Notes under the pieces: model-generated
Told to the model about the DNA's origin: nothing
Database searches by the model: none
Seen by the model: only the letters and a program-made list of their open reading frames with translations
Made by a program: the position numbers and the translations under genes
Shown: in pieces, positions 24,588-33,403 of the stretch
Numbering within the stretch: the stretch's first letter is position 1
How the letters are laid out: every line of letters begins with the position of its first letter
Source: MW101C3 sp943367595
GTDB taxonomy: Bacteria > Cyanobacteriota > Cyanobacteriia > PCC-6307 > Cyanobiaceae
Direction: 5' to 3'
Assembly: GCA_943367595.1 (NCBI GenBank)
Contig: CALRJS020000003.1
Span: forward strand, 1-64,000
DNA: 64,000 nt

Positions 24588-26128
24588 ATGCTCACCTGGC
24601 CATTGCTGGAGGGAATGGGCACGCAGCTGATCCCCATGGCCACGGCCGCCGGCACGCTGGCCGCCCACATCCTGGCCACGTCGACGACACCAGCAGCGGT
24701 GCAGGAGCTGGAGGCAGATGTGGGAGGAGCGGTGCAACACAGCCTCAACGCCATTCCCTATCAGCAGCAACTGCTGTTCGTCGGAGTGGTGTTCATCGGC
24801 ACCCTGGCAATCAGCCGCTTTTCGGTGAAGGTGGGGATTCCGGCGATCCTTGGTGTGCTTCTGCTCGGGCTGAGCATCAACATCACCACCTTGAACATCA
24901 CCCATGCTCAGGCTGAAAACTTCCATGTGCTGTGCCTGGCATTGCTGCTGTTCTATGCGGGCCTGAAAACGGATCTGATCGCGATTCGTGGATTTCTCAA
25001 GTATGGAATTCTGCTGGCCGTGGGTGGTGTGCTGGCCTCCTCCCTGTTGCTGGGGGAATTCTGCTGGCCGTGGGTGGTGTGCTGGCCTCCTCCCTGTTGC
25101 TGGGGGCATTCATCTGGTGGCTGTCCAATGCAACGGCTGATCCCATCAACCTGTCTGGCAGCATGCCCTTCGGCGCGGCTCTGCTTACCGCCGCCTGCCT
25201 CGGCTCCACCGATGCCGGCGCCACCTTGAGCGTGCTGCGAGACATTCAGAACAAGGTGCCCGAACGGCTGCGGCATCTGCTGGAGTTTGAATCATCGGTG
25301 AACGATCCCTCAGCCCTGCTCTTCTTCGGACTTGTGGTTGGACTGTTCGTGACCTCAGAAGTCGGCACGGGTCCGGTCAGCCTGCAGGCCACCGCACTCA
25401 ATGAGCTGCGCAAGTTTGTTCAGCAGCTCTCCGGTGGCCTGCTGCTGGGCTTCATCTTCGGTTATCTGGCGATCTTCGTGATCAATCATCTGGTGAGCGA
25501 GCGCTCCCAGCTGTTGGTCGTGGCGGTGTCGATCGCCTTCGTTGTGTATGGCACGGCGTTCTACCTGGGTGCCTCCGGGCTGATTGCCATCTACATCTGC
25601 GGCTTGTTCCTGACCAACATGAGCTATCGCCTGCCGGATATCACGCATGTAACTCTGCAGGAGGTGTTGTTGCCGTTCAACACCATGACCGAAATCTGCG
25701 TGTTTCTGGTGTTCGGTCTGCTGGTGCATCCCGCCGACCTCGTGGATTCCCTGCCGGCGGGTCTGCTCACGGCCGCGGGCCTGATGCTGATCGCCCGGCC
25801 CTTCAGCGTGCTGATCTTTCAAGCCCAATCCCCCTTCAGATTTCGAGAAACGCTGCTGATCAGCTGGTGCGGCTTGCGAGGGGCGGTGCCGCTGGCCCTC
25901 TCCTATGAACTGGTGGCCTCCATTCCACGCCTGCGCGGTATTGACCCGGCTCAGGTGGAAGCACTCGCCCGCGACTGCCAGAGCACCATCTTCATCGTGG
26001 TGGTGCTGAACCTGCTGCTGCAGGGCCTCACGCTTCCGATGGTCTGCCGTTTCCTCAACCTCAGCCCCGATCCCGCCGGCGACGCCGAACCACCCTCAGT
26101 CGATCCGCACACGGTCTCGCCGGGCTGA
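24588..26128 (+). pseudogene. Cation/proton antiporter (CPA1/NhaP2-like), frameshifted by a 50-bp tandem duplication
   Basis: The first frame encodes about 145 residues with transmembrane segments (LLFVGVVFIGTLAISRFSVK; PAILGVLLLGLSINITTLN; FHVLCLALLLFYAGLKTDL) and reaches KYGILLAVGGVLASSLLLG, where a perfect 50-bp duplication shifts the frame; it then terminates at 25229. The correct frame resumes after the second copy with AFIWWLSNATADP, LGSTDAGATLSVLRDI and EFESSVNDPSALLFFGL, the CPA1 transport-site region, and runs to 26128. Removing one copy restores a 496-residue protein of normal length. Six bases separate it from pyrFE. As written the gene is probably inactive, but loss of one copy would repair it exactly. 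Confidence 0.85.
25005..25104 (+). repeat. Perfect 50-bp tandem duplication inside the antiporter gene
   Basis: Bases 25005-25054 and 25055-25104 are identical, beginning GGAATTCTGCTGGCCG and ending CTGTTGCTGGG. The unit is not a multiple of three, so two copies change the reading frame and one copy would not. The copies abut without spacer and show no mismatch, so the duplication is recent. Confidence 0.97.
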
Positions 26129-26255
26129 GAGAAGGGCTGAGCGATCACTCCCGCAGCACGGGTCTGCAGCATGGCTCTTCAGGACGGGTCTGCAGGGCGG
26201 CTCTGCAGGACAGCCCTCAGCCCCCCCCAGCTCCCTGCCCCCAGCTCCCACGCCC

Positions 26256-27353
26256 TCAGTCGACCAGGCGCCAGGGCAGGGTCTGGCCGGCGTGGAACGG
26301 CACCAGCACCTCCACACCGCCGTTGCCATCGGCCAGCTCCAGGCGCCGTGGCACCGGCACCGGCTCGCGGCGCAGTTCCACGGTCTGCTCGTGGGGCGGC
26401 AGGCCGTAGAAGCGGGGGCCGTAGAGCGACGCGAAGGCTTCGAGCCGGTGCAGCGCCCCCTCCTGTTCGAACACTTGGGCGTAGCTCTCCAACGCATGGG
26501 GCGCATTGAAGATGCCCGCGCAGCCGCAGGCCGCCTCCTTGGCGGAGCGGCGATGGGGGGCGGAATCGGTGCCGAGGAAGAAGCAGGGGTTGCCGGAGAC
26601 GGCGGCACGGCGCAGGGCCAGGCGGTGCCGTTCCCGCTTGATCACCGGCAGGCAGTAGAAGTCGGGCCAGATGCCGCCGCTGAACATCGCGTTGCGGTTG
26701 AGCTGCAGGTGGTGGGGGGTGATCGTGGCGCACAGGCGTGGGTTGTCGCCGCCCGCCTGGCTCTCCACGAAGGCCACCGCTTCGCTGGTGGTGATGTGCT
26801 CGAGCACCACCCGCATGCGGGGATAACGCTCCAGCAGCGGCTGCAGGTGCCGCTCGATGAACACCGCTTCGCGATCGAAGATGTCGATCTCCGCGTCGGT
26901 GACCTCACCGTGCAGGAGCAGCGGCATGCCGATGCGCTCCAGCGTGTCGAACACGGGCGTGAGCTTGGCGATGTCGGTCACGCCGTGGGCCGAATTGGTG
27001 GTGGCGTTGGCCGGATAGAGCTTCACGGCCGTGAAGATGCCGGCCGCATGGCCCCGCTCCAGTTCCGCCGGATCGATCGTGTCGGTGAGGTAGGCGGTCA
27101 TCAGCGGCTGGAAGCGGCTGCCGGGCGGCAGGGCGGCCAGGATCCGCTGGCGGTAGGCCTCGGCCATCGCCGCTGTGGTGATCGGCGGGCTCAGGTTGGG
27201 CATCACGATCGCCCGCCCGAACGCCCGCGCCGTGGCCGCCACCACCGCGTTGAGCAGGGGGCCGTCGCGCAGATGCACGTGCCAGTCGTCCGGGCGGCGG
27301 ATCACCAGGGAAGGGGAAGCCGGCTGCGGCGCAGCGGAGGAAACGGACATCAA
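26256..27353 (-). CDS. pyrC: Dihydroorotase (dimeric, PyrC type)
   Basis: It cyclises carbamoyl aspartate to dihydroorotate in pyrimidine synthesis. The protein is 365 residues. Zinc-binding HVHLRDG is near residue 25. AVKLYPANATTNS contains the Lys that is carboxylated in the binuclear site. LLLHGEVTD and ITPHHLQLNRN supply further histidines, and FFLGTDSAPH carries the catalytic Asp. The ~348-residue core matches the proteobacterial-type PyrC. It sits 130 bases downstream of the broken antiporter gene, in convergent orientation. Confidence 0.95.
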   Translation of the reverse strand: MMSVSSAAPQPASPSLVIRRPDDWHVHLRDGPLLNAVVAATARAFGRAIVMPNLSPPITTAAMAEAYRQRILAALPPGSRFQPLMTAYLTDTIDPAELERGHAAGIFTAVKLYPANATTNSAHGVTDIAKLTPVFDTLERIGMPLLLHGEVTDAEIDIFDREAVFIERHLQPLLERYPRMRVVLEHITTSEAVAFVESQAGGDNPRLCATITPHHLQLNRNAMFSGGIWPDFYCLPVIKRERHRLALRRAAVSGNPCFFLGTDSAPHRRSAKEAACGCAGIFNAPHALESYAQVFEQEGALHRLEAFASLYGPRFYGLPPHEQTVELRREPVPVPRRLELADGNGGVEVLVPFHAGQTLPWRLVD

Positions 27354-27493
27354 ACGGCGACCCAGGCCCGGACCTGAACGCCATCATCGCCCTCGTCTGA
27401 GGGGATGGAGAGCGGTCGTGCAACGTGTGGGCGTTGTGACCGGCACTCCTTGTGTCCTGCTGGCAAACTGCGCTCACTTCGCCACAGCCCCTG

Positions 27494-28624
27494 ATGCTTC
27501 AGCTGCGATCACCGCGCCTGCAACCATCGCGCCTGCAGCCTTCACGTCTTCAGGGGTCGCGTCTGCGCTCCCTGCTGGCGGCGGCTCCGGTGGTGCTGTC
27601 CTTGCTTCTTACCAGCTGCGCCAACGACGGCGGCGGCGGCGAAGGGGTGCAGAGCCAGAAGATGGACACGATCCGCAGCCGCGGCAAGCTGGTCTGCGGC
27701 GTCGACGGCAAGCTGCCGGGCTTCAGCTTCCTCGGCCCCGACGGCACCTACAGCGGGCTGGATGCCGACACCTGCCGGGCGGTGGCCGCCGCCGTGCTCG
27801 GCGATCCGTCGAAGGTAGAATACCGCGACCTCAACTCCAGTGAGCGCTTCGCGGCCCTGGCCAGCGGCGAGGTGGACATGCTGGCCCGCAACACCACCAT
27901 GACCCTGAGCCGCGATTCGGCCGGCGGCAACGGCATTTCCTTTGGTCCCACCACCTTCTATGACGGCCAGGGCCTGATGGCCCCGGTGGCCAGCGGCATC
28001 AAGACCCTCAAGGATCTGGCCGGCAAGCCGATCTGCGTGGAGAGCGGCACCACCACCGAGCTCAACCTGGCCGATCGCATGCGCGAGCAGGGCATCGCCT
28101 ACACCCCGCTCAAGTTCCAGACCGGCGATCAGACCTACGCCGCCTACCTGGGCGGCCGCTGCGTGGCCGTGACCAGCGACCGTTCCCAGCTGGCCGCCAA
28201 GCGCAGCAGCTTTCCGCAGCCTGATGCCCACATCCTGCTGCCGGAAGTGATGAGCAAGGAACCGCTCACCCCCGCCACCGTCAACGGTGATCCCGCCTGG
28301 GCCGATGCCCTGCGCTGGACCGTCTTCGCCCTGTTCCAGGCGGAGGAACTGGGGATCACCCAGGCCAACGTGGCCGCCAAGGTGGCGGAAGCCAAGGCCA
28401 ACACCAACCTGGCCGACCTGCGCCGTTTCCTCGGCGTGGAGGGGGATTTCGGCAAGCAGCTGGGCCTGCCGGCGGATTTCGTGCCCAAGGCGATCGCTGC
28501 GGTGGGCAACTACGGCGAGATCTTCGAGCGCAATGTGGGCACTGGCTCCCCGCTCAAGCTCGAGCGGGCCGAGAACCGGCAGTGGAAAGACGGTGGGCTG
28601 ATCTACTCCCCGCCCTTCCGTTGA
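27494..28624 (+). CDS. natF: Polar amino-acid ABC transporter, substrate-binding lipoprotein (NatF/BztA/AapJ type)
   Basis: The protein is 376 residues from ATG 27494. The N-terminus has an Arg/Leu/Gln/Pro repeat (PSRLQPSRLQGS), then a signal segment with lipobox LLLTSC, so it is an anchored periplasmic binding protein. The SBP_bac_3 fold starts at DTIRSRGKLVCGVDGKLPGF. NSSERFAALASGEVDMLARN, ICVESGTTTELNLADRM and the C-terminal KWKDGGLIYSPPFR-like end (here WKDGGLIYSPPFR) match the BztA/AapJ subgroup that binds glutamate, aspartate, glutamine and asparagine. First gene of a four-gene operon. Confidence 0.92.
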   Translation: MLQLRSPRLQPSRLQPSRLQGSRLRSLLAAAPVVLSLLLTSCANDGGGGEGVQSQKMDTIRSRGKLVCGVDGKLPGFSFLGPDGTYSGLDADTCRAVAAAVLGDPSKVEYRDLNSSERFAALASGEVDMLARNTTMTLSRDSAGGNGISFGPTTFYDGQGLMAPVASGIKTLKDLAGKPICVESGTTTELNLADRMREQGIAYTPLKFQTGDQTYAAYLGGRCVAVTSDRSQLAAKRSSFPQPDAHILLPEVMSKEPLTPATVNGDPAWADALRWTVFALFQAEELGITQANVAAKVAEAKANTNLADLRRFLGVEGDFGKQLGLPADFVPKAIAAVGNYGEIFERNVGTGSPLKLERAENRQWKDGGLIYSPPFR

Positions 28625-28634
28625 GCACCGCGCG

Positions 28635-29621
28635 ATGAGCGACATCCAGCGGGTTCCCTGGTGGCGGGATCGGCGCGTGGTTCCCTGGCTGGTCCAGGGG
28701 GCTGTGGGGCTGGCGATCCTGGTGGTGATCGCCCTGCTGATGGGCAACCTGGTGCGGAACCTCACCGCCGCCGGGCTGCTGCTCACCTGGCGCTGGCTCG
28801 GGCAACCCGCCAGCTTCGATGTGGCCGAAAGCCTCATCCCCTTCGATGCCTCCATGCCCTACTGGCGCGTGCTGCTGGTGGGGCTGGTGAACAGCCTGCG
28901 GGCGATCGTGGTGGGCCTGGTGGGAGCCACGCTCCTGGGCACGGCGGTGGGCATGGCCGCCTTCAGCGGCAATGGGCTGCTGCGCCGCCTGGCGCGGGTG
29001 TATGTGGAGGTGATCCGCAACATCCCCCTGCTGCTGCAGCTGCTGTTCTGGTACTTCGTGGTGTTCCTGGCGCTGCCGAACAGCACGGCGGCCCTGCAGC
29101 TCCCTGGCGTGGTGCTCTCCAAATCGGGGTTGTATCTGGCCTGGTTCGCCGAGGGGTTCCGCTGGCAGGGGCCCACCCTGGTGAAGGACGTCTGGCAGGC
29201 GCCGCTGCGCCTGTCGGTGGAGTTCTCGGCCCTGATCACCGGCCTCATCACCTACACCGGCGCCTTCGTGGCCGAGGTGGTGCGCGGCGGCATCGCCGCG
29301 GTGCCGCGCGGGCAGTGGGAAGCGGCCACTTCTCTGGGCCTGCACTGGAGCGCCACGATGCGCACGGTGGTGCTGCCCCAGGCCCTGCGGGTGATCGTTC
29401 CAGGGCTCAACAGCCAATACATCTCCCTGGCCAAGAACTCCGCCCTGGCGGTGGCTGTGGGCTACGCCGATCTCTATTCCGTCTCTGAAACCACCCTCAA
29501 CCAGACGGGCCGCGCCCTGGAGGTGTTCCTGCTGCTGCTCGGCGCCTATCTGCTGATCGATCTGGTGATTTCGGTGCTGATGAACGGCGTCAACCAACTG
29601 GTGCAGATTCGCGAGCGCTGA
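28635..29621 (+). CDS. natG: Polar amino-acid ABC transporter, permease 1 (NatG/BztB/AapQ type)
   Basis: The protein is 328 residues. An N-terminal transmembrane helix and a loop containing GLLLTWRWLGQPASFDVAES are typical of the AapQ/BztB branch. The HisM-type permease core has VLLVGLVNSLRAIVVGLVGA and the EAA loop AAVPRGQWEAATSLGLHWSA, which contacts the ATPase. It starts 10 bases after the binding-protein gene and its stop shares one base with the next permease start (TGATG). The two permeases would form the heterodimeric channel in the plasma membrane. Confidence 0.92.
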   Translation: MSDIQRVPWWRDRRVVPWLVQGAVGLAILVVIALLMGNLVRNLTAAGLLLTWRWLGQPASFDVAESLIPFDASMPYWRVLLVGLVNSLRAIVVGLVGATLLGTAVGMAAFSGNGLLRRLARVYVEVIRNIPLLLQLLFWYFVVFLALPNSTAALQLPGVVLSKSGLYLAWFAEGFRWQGPTLVKDVWQAPLRLSVEFSALITGLITYTGAFVAEVVRGGIAAVPRGQWEAATSLGLHWSATMRTVVLPQALRVIVPGLNSQYISLAKNSALAVAVGYADLYSVSETTLNQTGRALEVFLLLLGAYLLIDLVISVLMNGVNQLVQIRER

Positions 29622-30883
29622 TGACCTCCTCCTCCTCTACGCCGCTGCTACCGCCTCGGCCCGCTCCCCCCTCCGCCCGCCGCAGCTGGCGCGGGGCGTT
29701 GCGTGAGGAGCTGTTCGCCACTCCGCTCGACGGGGCGATCAGCGTGGTGCTGCTCGCTGCCCTGCTGGCTGCCGCGGTGGGCCTGTGGCATTGGGCCTTC
29801 CGCCAGGCCCAATGGGCGGTGATCCAGGCCAACACCACCCTGTTCGCCGTGGGGCGCTACCCGCTGCCGCAGCAATGGCGCCTGTGGCTGCTGGTGACCC
29901 TGGCGGCGGCCACGATCGGCCTGAGCTGGGGCCTGCTGCGCAGCCATCCGCGCGCCGATCGCACCGGCACCCTCTGGCCCGTCAATGATCTGGTGGCCAT
30001 CGCCGTGCTGGCCTTTCTGGCCGCCTGGCTGCCGGCTGCGCTCAAGCTGCCGCTGCAGCTGCAGCTGCGCTGGTGGGCGATCACGGCGCTGCTGCTGGTG
30101 CTGCGGGGGGTGTCGGGGCAGTGGGGGCGGCTGGTGCCGCGCCGCCTGCTGCGCTTTCTGCCCCTGTTCTGGCCGGCGCTCTACCTGTTCGGCATGGTGC
30201 TGATCGCCGGCGGGCTGGGTGTTCCGCGCGTGCCGCCATCGGAGTGGGGCGGCCTGCTGCTCACCCTGCTGATGGCCAGCTTCGCCATCCTGCTCAGCTT
30301 CCCGATCGGCATCGTGGTGGCCCTGGGCCGCCGCAGCACCCTGCCGCTGCTGCGCTGGAGCTCGGTGCTCTACATCGAGTTCATCCGCGGTGCCCCGCTG
30401 ATCACCCTGCTGTTCCTGGGGCAGAACATCCTCGGCTACATGCTTCCCGGCGGCTGGGCACCCGACCGCGTCTGGCGGGCCGCCTGGGTGCTTACCTTCT
30501 TCTGCGGGGCCTATCTGGCGGAAGCCGTGCGCGCCGGCCTGGCGGCAGTGCCCGTCGGTCAGCTGGAGGCCGCCCGCTCCCTGGGGCTGTCGGTGCCGCA
30601 GGCCCTGCGGCATGTGGTGCTGCCCCAGGCCCTGCGCATCGCCCTGCCCGCCACGGTGGGGCAGTTCATCTCACTGCTGCAGGACACCACCTTGCTGTCG
30701 TTGATCGGCCTGCTCGATCTGCTCGGCACCGCCCGTACGGTGATGGCCAACCCTGAATTCCTCGGCAAGAACGCCGAGGTGTATCTCACCCTGGCGGTGC
30801 TGTTCTGGTGCTGCTGCGCCGCCCTCGGCCTCGGCAGCCGGGCCCTGGAGCGCCGCCTCGATCCTTCCCATTCCCCCACCTGA
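29621..30883 (+). CDS. natH: Polar amino-acid ABC transporter, permease 2 (NatH/BztC/AapM type)
   Basis: The protein is 420 residues, with a long N-terminal part containing several extra transmembrane helices before the HisM core, typical of BztC/AapM. The core shows SVLYIEFIRGAPLITLLFLG and the EAA loop AAVPVGQLEAARSLGLSVPQ followed by VVLPQALRIALPATVGQF. It is translationally coupled to the previous gene by a one-base overlap; the ATPase gene begins two bases after its stop. Confidence 0.92.
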   Translation: MTSSSSTPLLPPRPAPPSARRSWRGALREELFATPLDGAISVVLLAALLAAAVGLWHWAFRQAQWAVIQANTTLFAVGRYPLPQQWRLWLLVTLAAATIGLSWGLLRSHPRADRTGTLWPVNDLVAIAVLAFLAAWLPAALKLPLQLQLRWWAITALLLVLRGVSGQWGRLVPRRLLRFLPLFWPALYLFGMVLIAGGLGVPRVPPSEWGGLLLTLLMASFAILLSFPIGIVVALGRRSTLPLLRWSSVLYIEFIRGAPLITLLFLGQNILGYMLPGGWAPDRVWRAAWVLTFFCGAYLAEAVRAGLAAVPVGQLEAARSLGLSVPQALRHVVLPQALRIALPATVGQFISLLQDTTLLSLIGLLDLLGTARTVMANPEFLGKNAEVYLTLAVLFWCCCAALGLGSRALERRLDPSHSPT

Positions 30884-30885
30884 CC

Positions 30886-31629
30886 ATGACCGCCAGTCAG
30901 CCGATGATCGAGGCCCGCGGGGTCCAGAAGTGGTACCCCAACGGCTTCCATGCCCTGCGCGGCGTGGATCTGAGCGTGAGCCGCGGCGAGGTGGTGGTGA
31001 TCATGGGGCCCTCGGGCTCGGGCAAAAGCACCTTCATCCGCACCTTCAACGCCCTCGAAGACTTCCAGGAGGGCTCGATCACGATCGATGGCATCGCCCT
31101 CTCCAACGACCTGCGCAACATCGATGCGATCCGCTGCGACACCGGCATGGTGTTCCAGCAGTTCAATCTCTTCCCCCATCTCACGGTGCTGGAGAACCTC
31201 ACCCTGGCGCCGGTGGTGGTGCGCAAGCGGCGGCGGGCCGAGGTGGAGGCCCAGGCCCTGGGACTGCTGGAGCGGGTGGGCATCGCCGAGCAGGCGGGCA
31301 AGTATCCCGGCCAGCTCTCCGGCGGCCAGCAGCAGCGGGTGGCGATCGCGCGCTCGCTCTGCATGGAACCCCGCATCCTGCTGTTCGACGAACCCACCAG
31401 CGCCCTTGATCCGGAGATGGTGGGGGAGGTGCTGGAGGTGATGCGCGCCCTCGCCGCCGACGGCATGACGATGGTGGTGGTGACCCACGAAATGGGCTTT
31501 GCACGCGAGGTGGCGCACCGGGTGGTGCTGATGTCGGAGGGGCAGATCGTGGAGGAAGCAGCCCCCACCACCTTCTTCACCAACCCCCAGCACGAACGCA
31601 GCCGTCAGTTCCTGGCCCAGATCCTCTGA
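30886..31629 (+). CDS. bgtA: Polar amino-acid ABC transporter, ATP-binding protein (BgtA/BztD/AapP type)
   Basis: The protein is 247 residues from ATG 30886. Walker A is GPSGSGKST, the Q loop is VFQQFNLFPHLTVLENL, the signature is QLSGGQQQRVAIARSL, Walker B is ILLFDEPTSALDPE and the switch is VVVTHEMGFA. It energises uptake through the two permeases encoded upstream. In cyanobacteria such an ATPase (BgtA) can serve more than one amino-acid permease; here it lies in the natF-natG-natH operon. It ends six bases before the convergent chrA gene. Confidence 0.93.
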   Translation: MTASQPMIEARGVQKWYPNGFHALRGVDLSVSRGEVVVIMGPSGSGKSTFIRTFNALEDFQEGSITIDGIALSNDLRNIDAIRCDTGMVFQQFNLFPHLTVLENLTLAPVVVRKRRRAEVEAQALGLLERVGIAEQAGKYPGQLSGGQQQRVAIARSLCMEPRILLFDEPTSALDPEMVGEVLEVMRALAADGMTMVVVTHEMGFAREVAHRVVLMSEGQIVEEAAPTTFFTNPQHERSRQFLAQIL

Positions 31630-31635
31630 AACGCT

Positions 31636-33057
31636 TCAGCCCAGCAGCCCGGCCCAGCTGGCCAGCAGCCGCGCCACACCGATCACCACGGCCGCGCCGA
31701 TCACCTGCAACGCCGACCAGCGTCCAACCAGGAGTGCAAAGGTGGCTGCAACGATCACGAGCAGGGCGCCCCAGTCGAGCCGTCCACTGACGGCATCGGG
31801 CCAGAGCACATGCCCGGCGAAGAACACCGCCAGGTTGGCGATCACGCCAACCACCGCGGCGGTGATCGCGGTGAGTGGCCCGCTGAGGCGGATGTCCTCG
31901 CGGCTGGCTTCCACCAAGGGCCCGCCCGCCAGGATGAACAGAAAAGACGGCAGGAAGGTGAACCAGGTGACCGTGAGGGCCGCCAGCACCGCCAGGAGCA
32001 GGGGGCTGGCCCCATCGCTGAGGCTGGCGGTGGCCGTGTTCCAGCCGCCCATGAAGCCCACGAAGGTCACCACCATGATCAAGGGCCCCGGTGTGGTTTC
32101 ACCCAGGGCCAGACCGTCGATCATCTGATCGGCGCCCAGCCATTGGTAGTGCTCCACCGCCCCCTGAGCCACATAGGGAAGCACCGCATAGGCACCACCG
32201 AAGCTGAGCAGGGCGACGCGGCTGAAGAAGCGGGCCATGGTGGCGAGCAGCCCATCCCAGCCACCGAAAACGGTCACCGCCGCCAGCGGCAGCGCCAGCG
32301 CCACAAGACCGGCCAACAGGATCAGCGCTAGGCGGCGGCGATCGAAGCGGGCGTGATCTGGGGTTGGAGTGGTGTCGCCATGCAGCGGGGGCCGCTCGGC
32401 CGTGGGCTGCACCAGCCCTGCAACGGCGGAGGTGTGGCCATGACCGGCTCGCGCGGGCGGGCTGAACATCTCGGGCCGCCAACGGCCGCCGAGCCAACCC
32501 AGCAGGGCCGCCGCGGCGATGATCAACGGAAACGGCAACGTGAGCAGGGTGAGGCCAGCAAAGGCCAGCACCGCGATGGCCAGCAGGACGCTGTTGTGCA
32601 GGGTGCGGCGGCCCAGCCGCCAGGCCGCCTGGATCACAATCGCCGTCACGGCCGGCTTGAGCACCCAGAACACCGCGGCCAGCAGAGGCAATTGCCCCCA
32701 GATCGCGTAGATCGCCGCCAGCGTGATCAGCAGCAGCAGCGAGGGCAGGATGAACAGGCTGCCTGCCACCAGCCCGCCGGGGATGCCGTGCATCAGCCAG
32801 CCGATGTAGGTGGCCAGTTGCTGCGCTTCCGGCCCCGGCAGCACCATGGCGTAGTTGAGCGCATGCAGAAAGCGCCGTTCCGAGAGCCAGCGGCGCCGCT
32901 CCACCACCTCGCTGTGCATCAGCGCCACCTGACCGGCCGGCCCCCCGAAGCTGATCATTCCCAGCTCCAGCCAGTAGCGGGCGGCAGCGCGGAATGACAC
33001 AGGAGACGTCTCGCTCCGGGAAAGGTTCGTCAGGGTGATCGCCCGTCCAGCAAGCAA
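31636..33057 (-). CDS. chrA: Chromate transporter, ChrA family (two-domain)
   Basis: The protein is 473 residues with two homologous CHR domains. The first carries ELGMISFGGPAGQVALMHSE and LPGPEAQQLATYIGWLMHG; the second carries VALLSFGGAYAVLPYVAQGA and ETTPGPLIMVVTFVGFMGG. A His/Pro-rich hydrophilic linker (about 215-250) separates them. The family exports chromate (and possibly related oxyanions), driven by the proton gradient. A KdpD-derived remnant lies six bases upstream on the same strand. Confidence 0.92.
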   Translation of the reverse strand: MLAGRAITLTNLSRSETSPVSFRAAARYWLELGMISFGGPAGQVALMHSEVVERRRWLSERRFLHALNYAMVLPGPEAQQLATYIGWLMHGIPGGLVAGSLFILPSLLLLITLAAIYAIWGQLPLLAAVFWVLKPAVTAIVIQAAWRLGRRTLHNSVLLAIAVLAFAGLTLLTLPFPLIIAAAALLGWLGGRWRPEMFSPPARAGHGHTSAVAGLVQPTAERPPLHGDTTPTPDHARFDRRRLALILLAGLVALALPLAAVTVFGGWDGLLATMARFFSRVALLSFGGAYAVLPYVAQGAVEHYQWLGADQMIDGLALGETTPGPLIMVVTFVGFMGGWNTATASLSDGASPLLLAVLAALTVTWFTFLPSFLFILAGGPLVEASREDIRLSGPLTAITAAVVGVIANLAVFFAGHVLWPDAVSGRLDWGALLVIVAATFALLVGRWSALQVIGAAVVIGVARLLASWAGLLG

Positions 33058-33063
33058 ACAACA

Positions 33064-33228
33064 CTAAGTCGCCGGCTTAAGCGGGGAACCTGGCTCATCG
33101 GCGATCAGGTGCAGATCCACATGGCGGCCCAGCAGCCGCTGCTGCAGCTTCTCCGCCAGGGAGCGCCCCAGCAGCGCCCGGCCCCGGGAGCGTGGCGACT
33201 GGCCCATCACGATCTGAGTGATGCGCCA
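33064..33228 (-). pseudogene. KdpD-like universal-stress domain remnant
   Basis: About 54 residues (RITQIVMGQSPRSRGRALLG, RSLAEKLQQRLLGRHVDLHL, then IADEP) match the end of the universal-stress-protein domain of KdpD-type proteins, where ITQIV-x-GxS-x-RSR and a final VDVH-x-VA are conserved. Upstream in the same frame the sequence is not KdpD-like, so the rest of the gene is missing. It is probably a decaying fragment. It lies between chrA and the divergent ammonium transporter gene. Confidence 0.55.
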
Positions 33229-33300
33229 CGTACACCCCAGCTGCCCGTGCGGCTGGCCGCCGGGAGCCGTGTCACGGTTCGCCTGTGCTTGGGGTGTTCC

Positions 33301-33314
33301 GTTGCCCTTGCTAC
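33301..33314 (+). promoter_or_regulatory. Possible NtcA-type site upstream of amt
   Basis: GTT-N8-TAC (GTTGCCCTTGCTAC) differs by one base from the NtcA consensus GTA-N8-TAC. It lies 90 bases upstream of the amt start. No clear TA-N3-T -10 box follows at the expected distance, so this is a weak call based on one pattern plus the nitrogen-related gene. Confidence 0.25.
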
Positions 33315-33403
33315 GGGATACGCGGATCGGGAGGCACAAGCTTTTCAGGTCCTACCCGGATGGGCTGTTGCCGATGACACGACGTGCAAGCTCAGGGGGT
33401 AGC

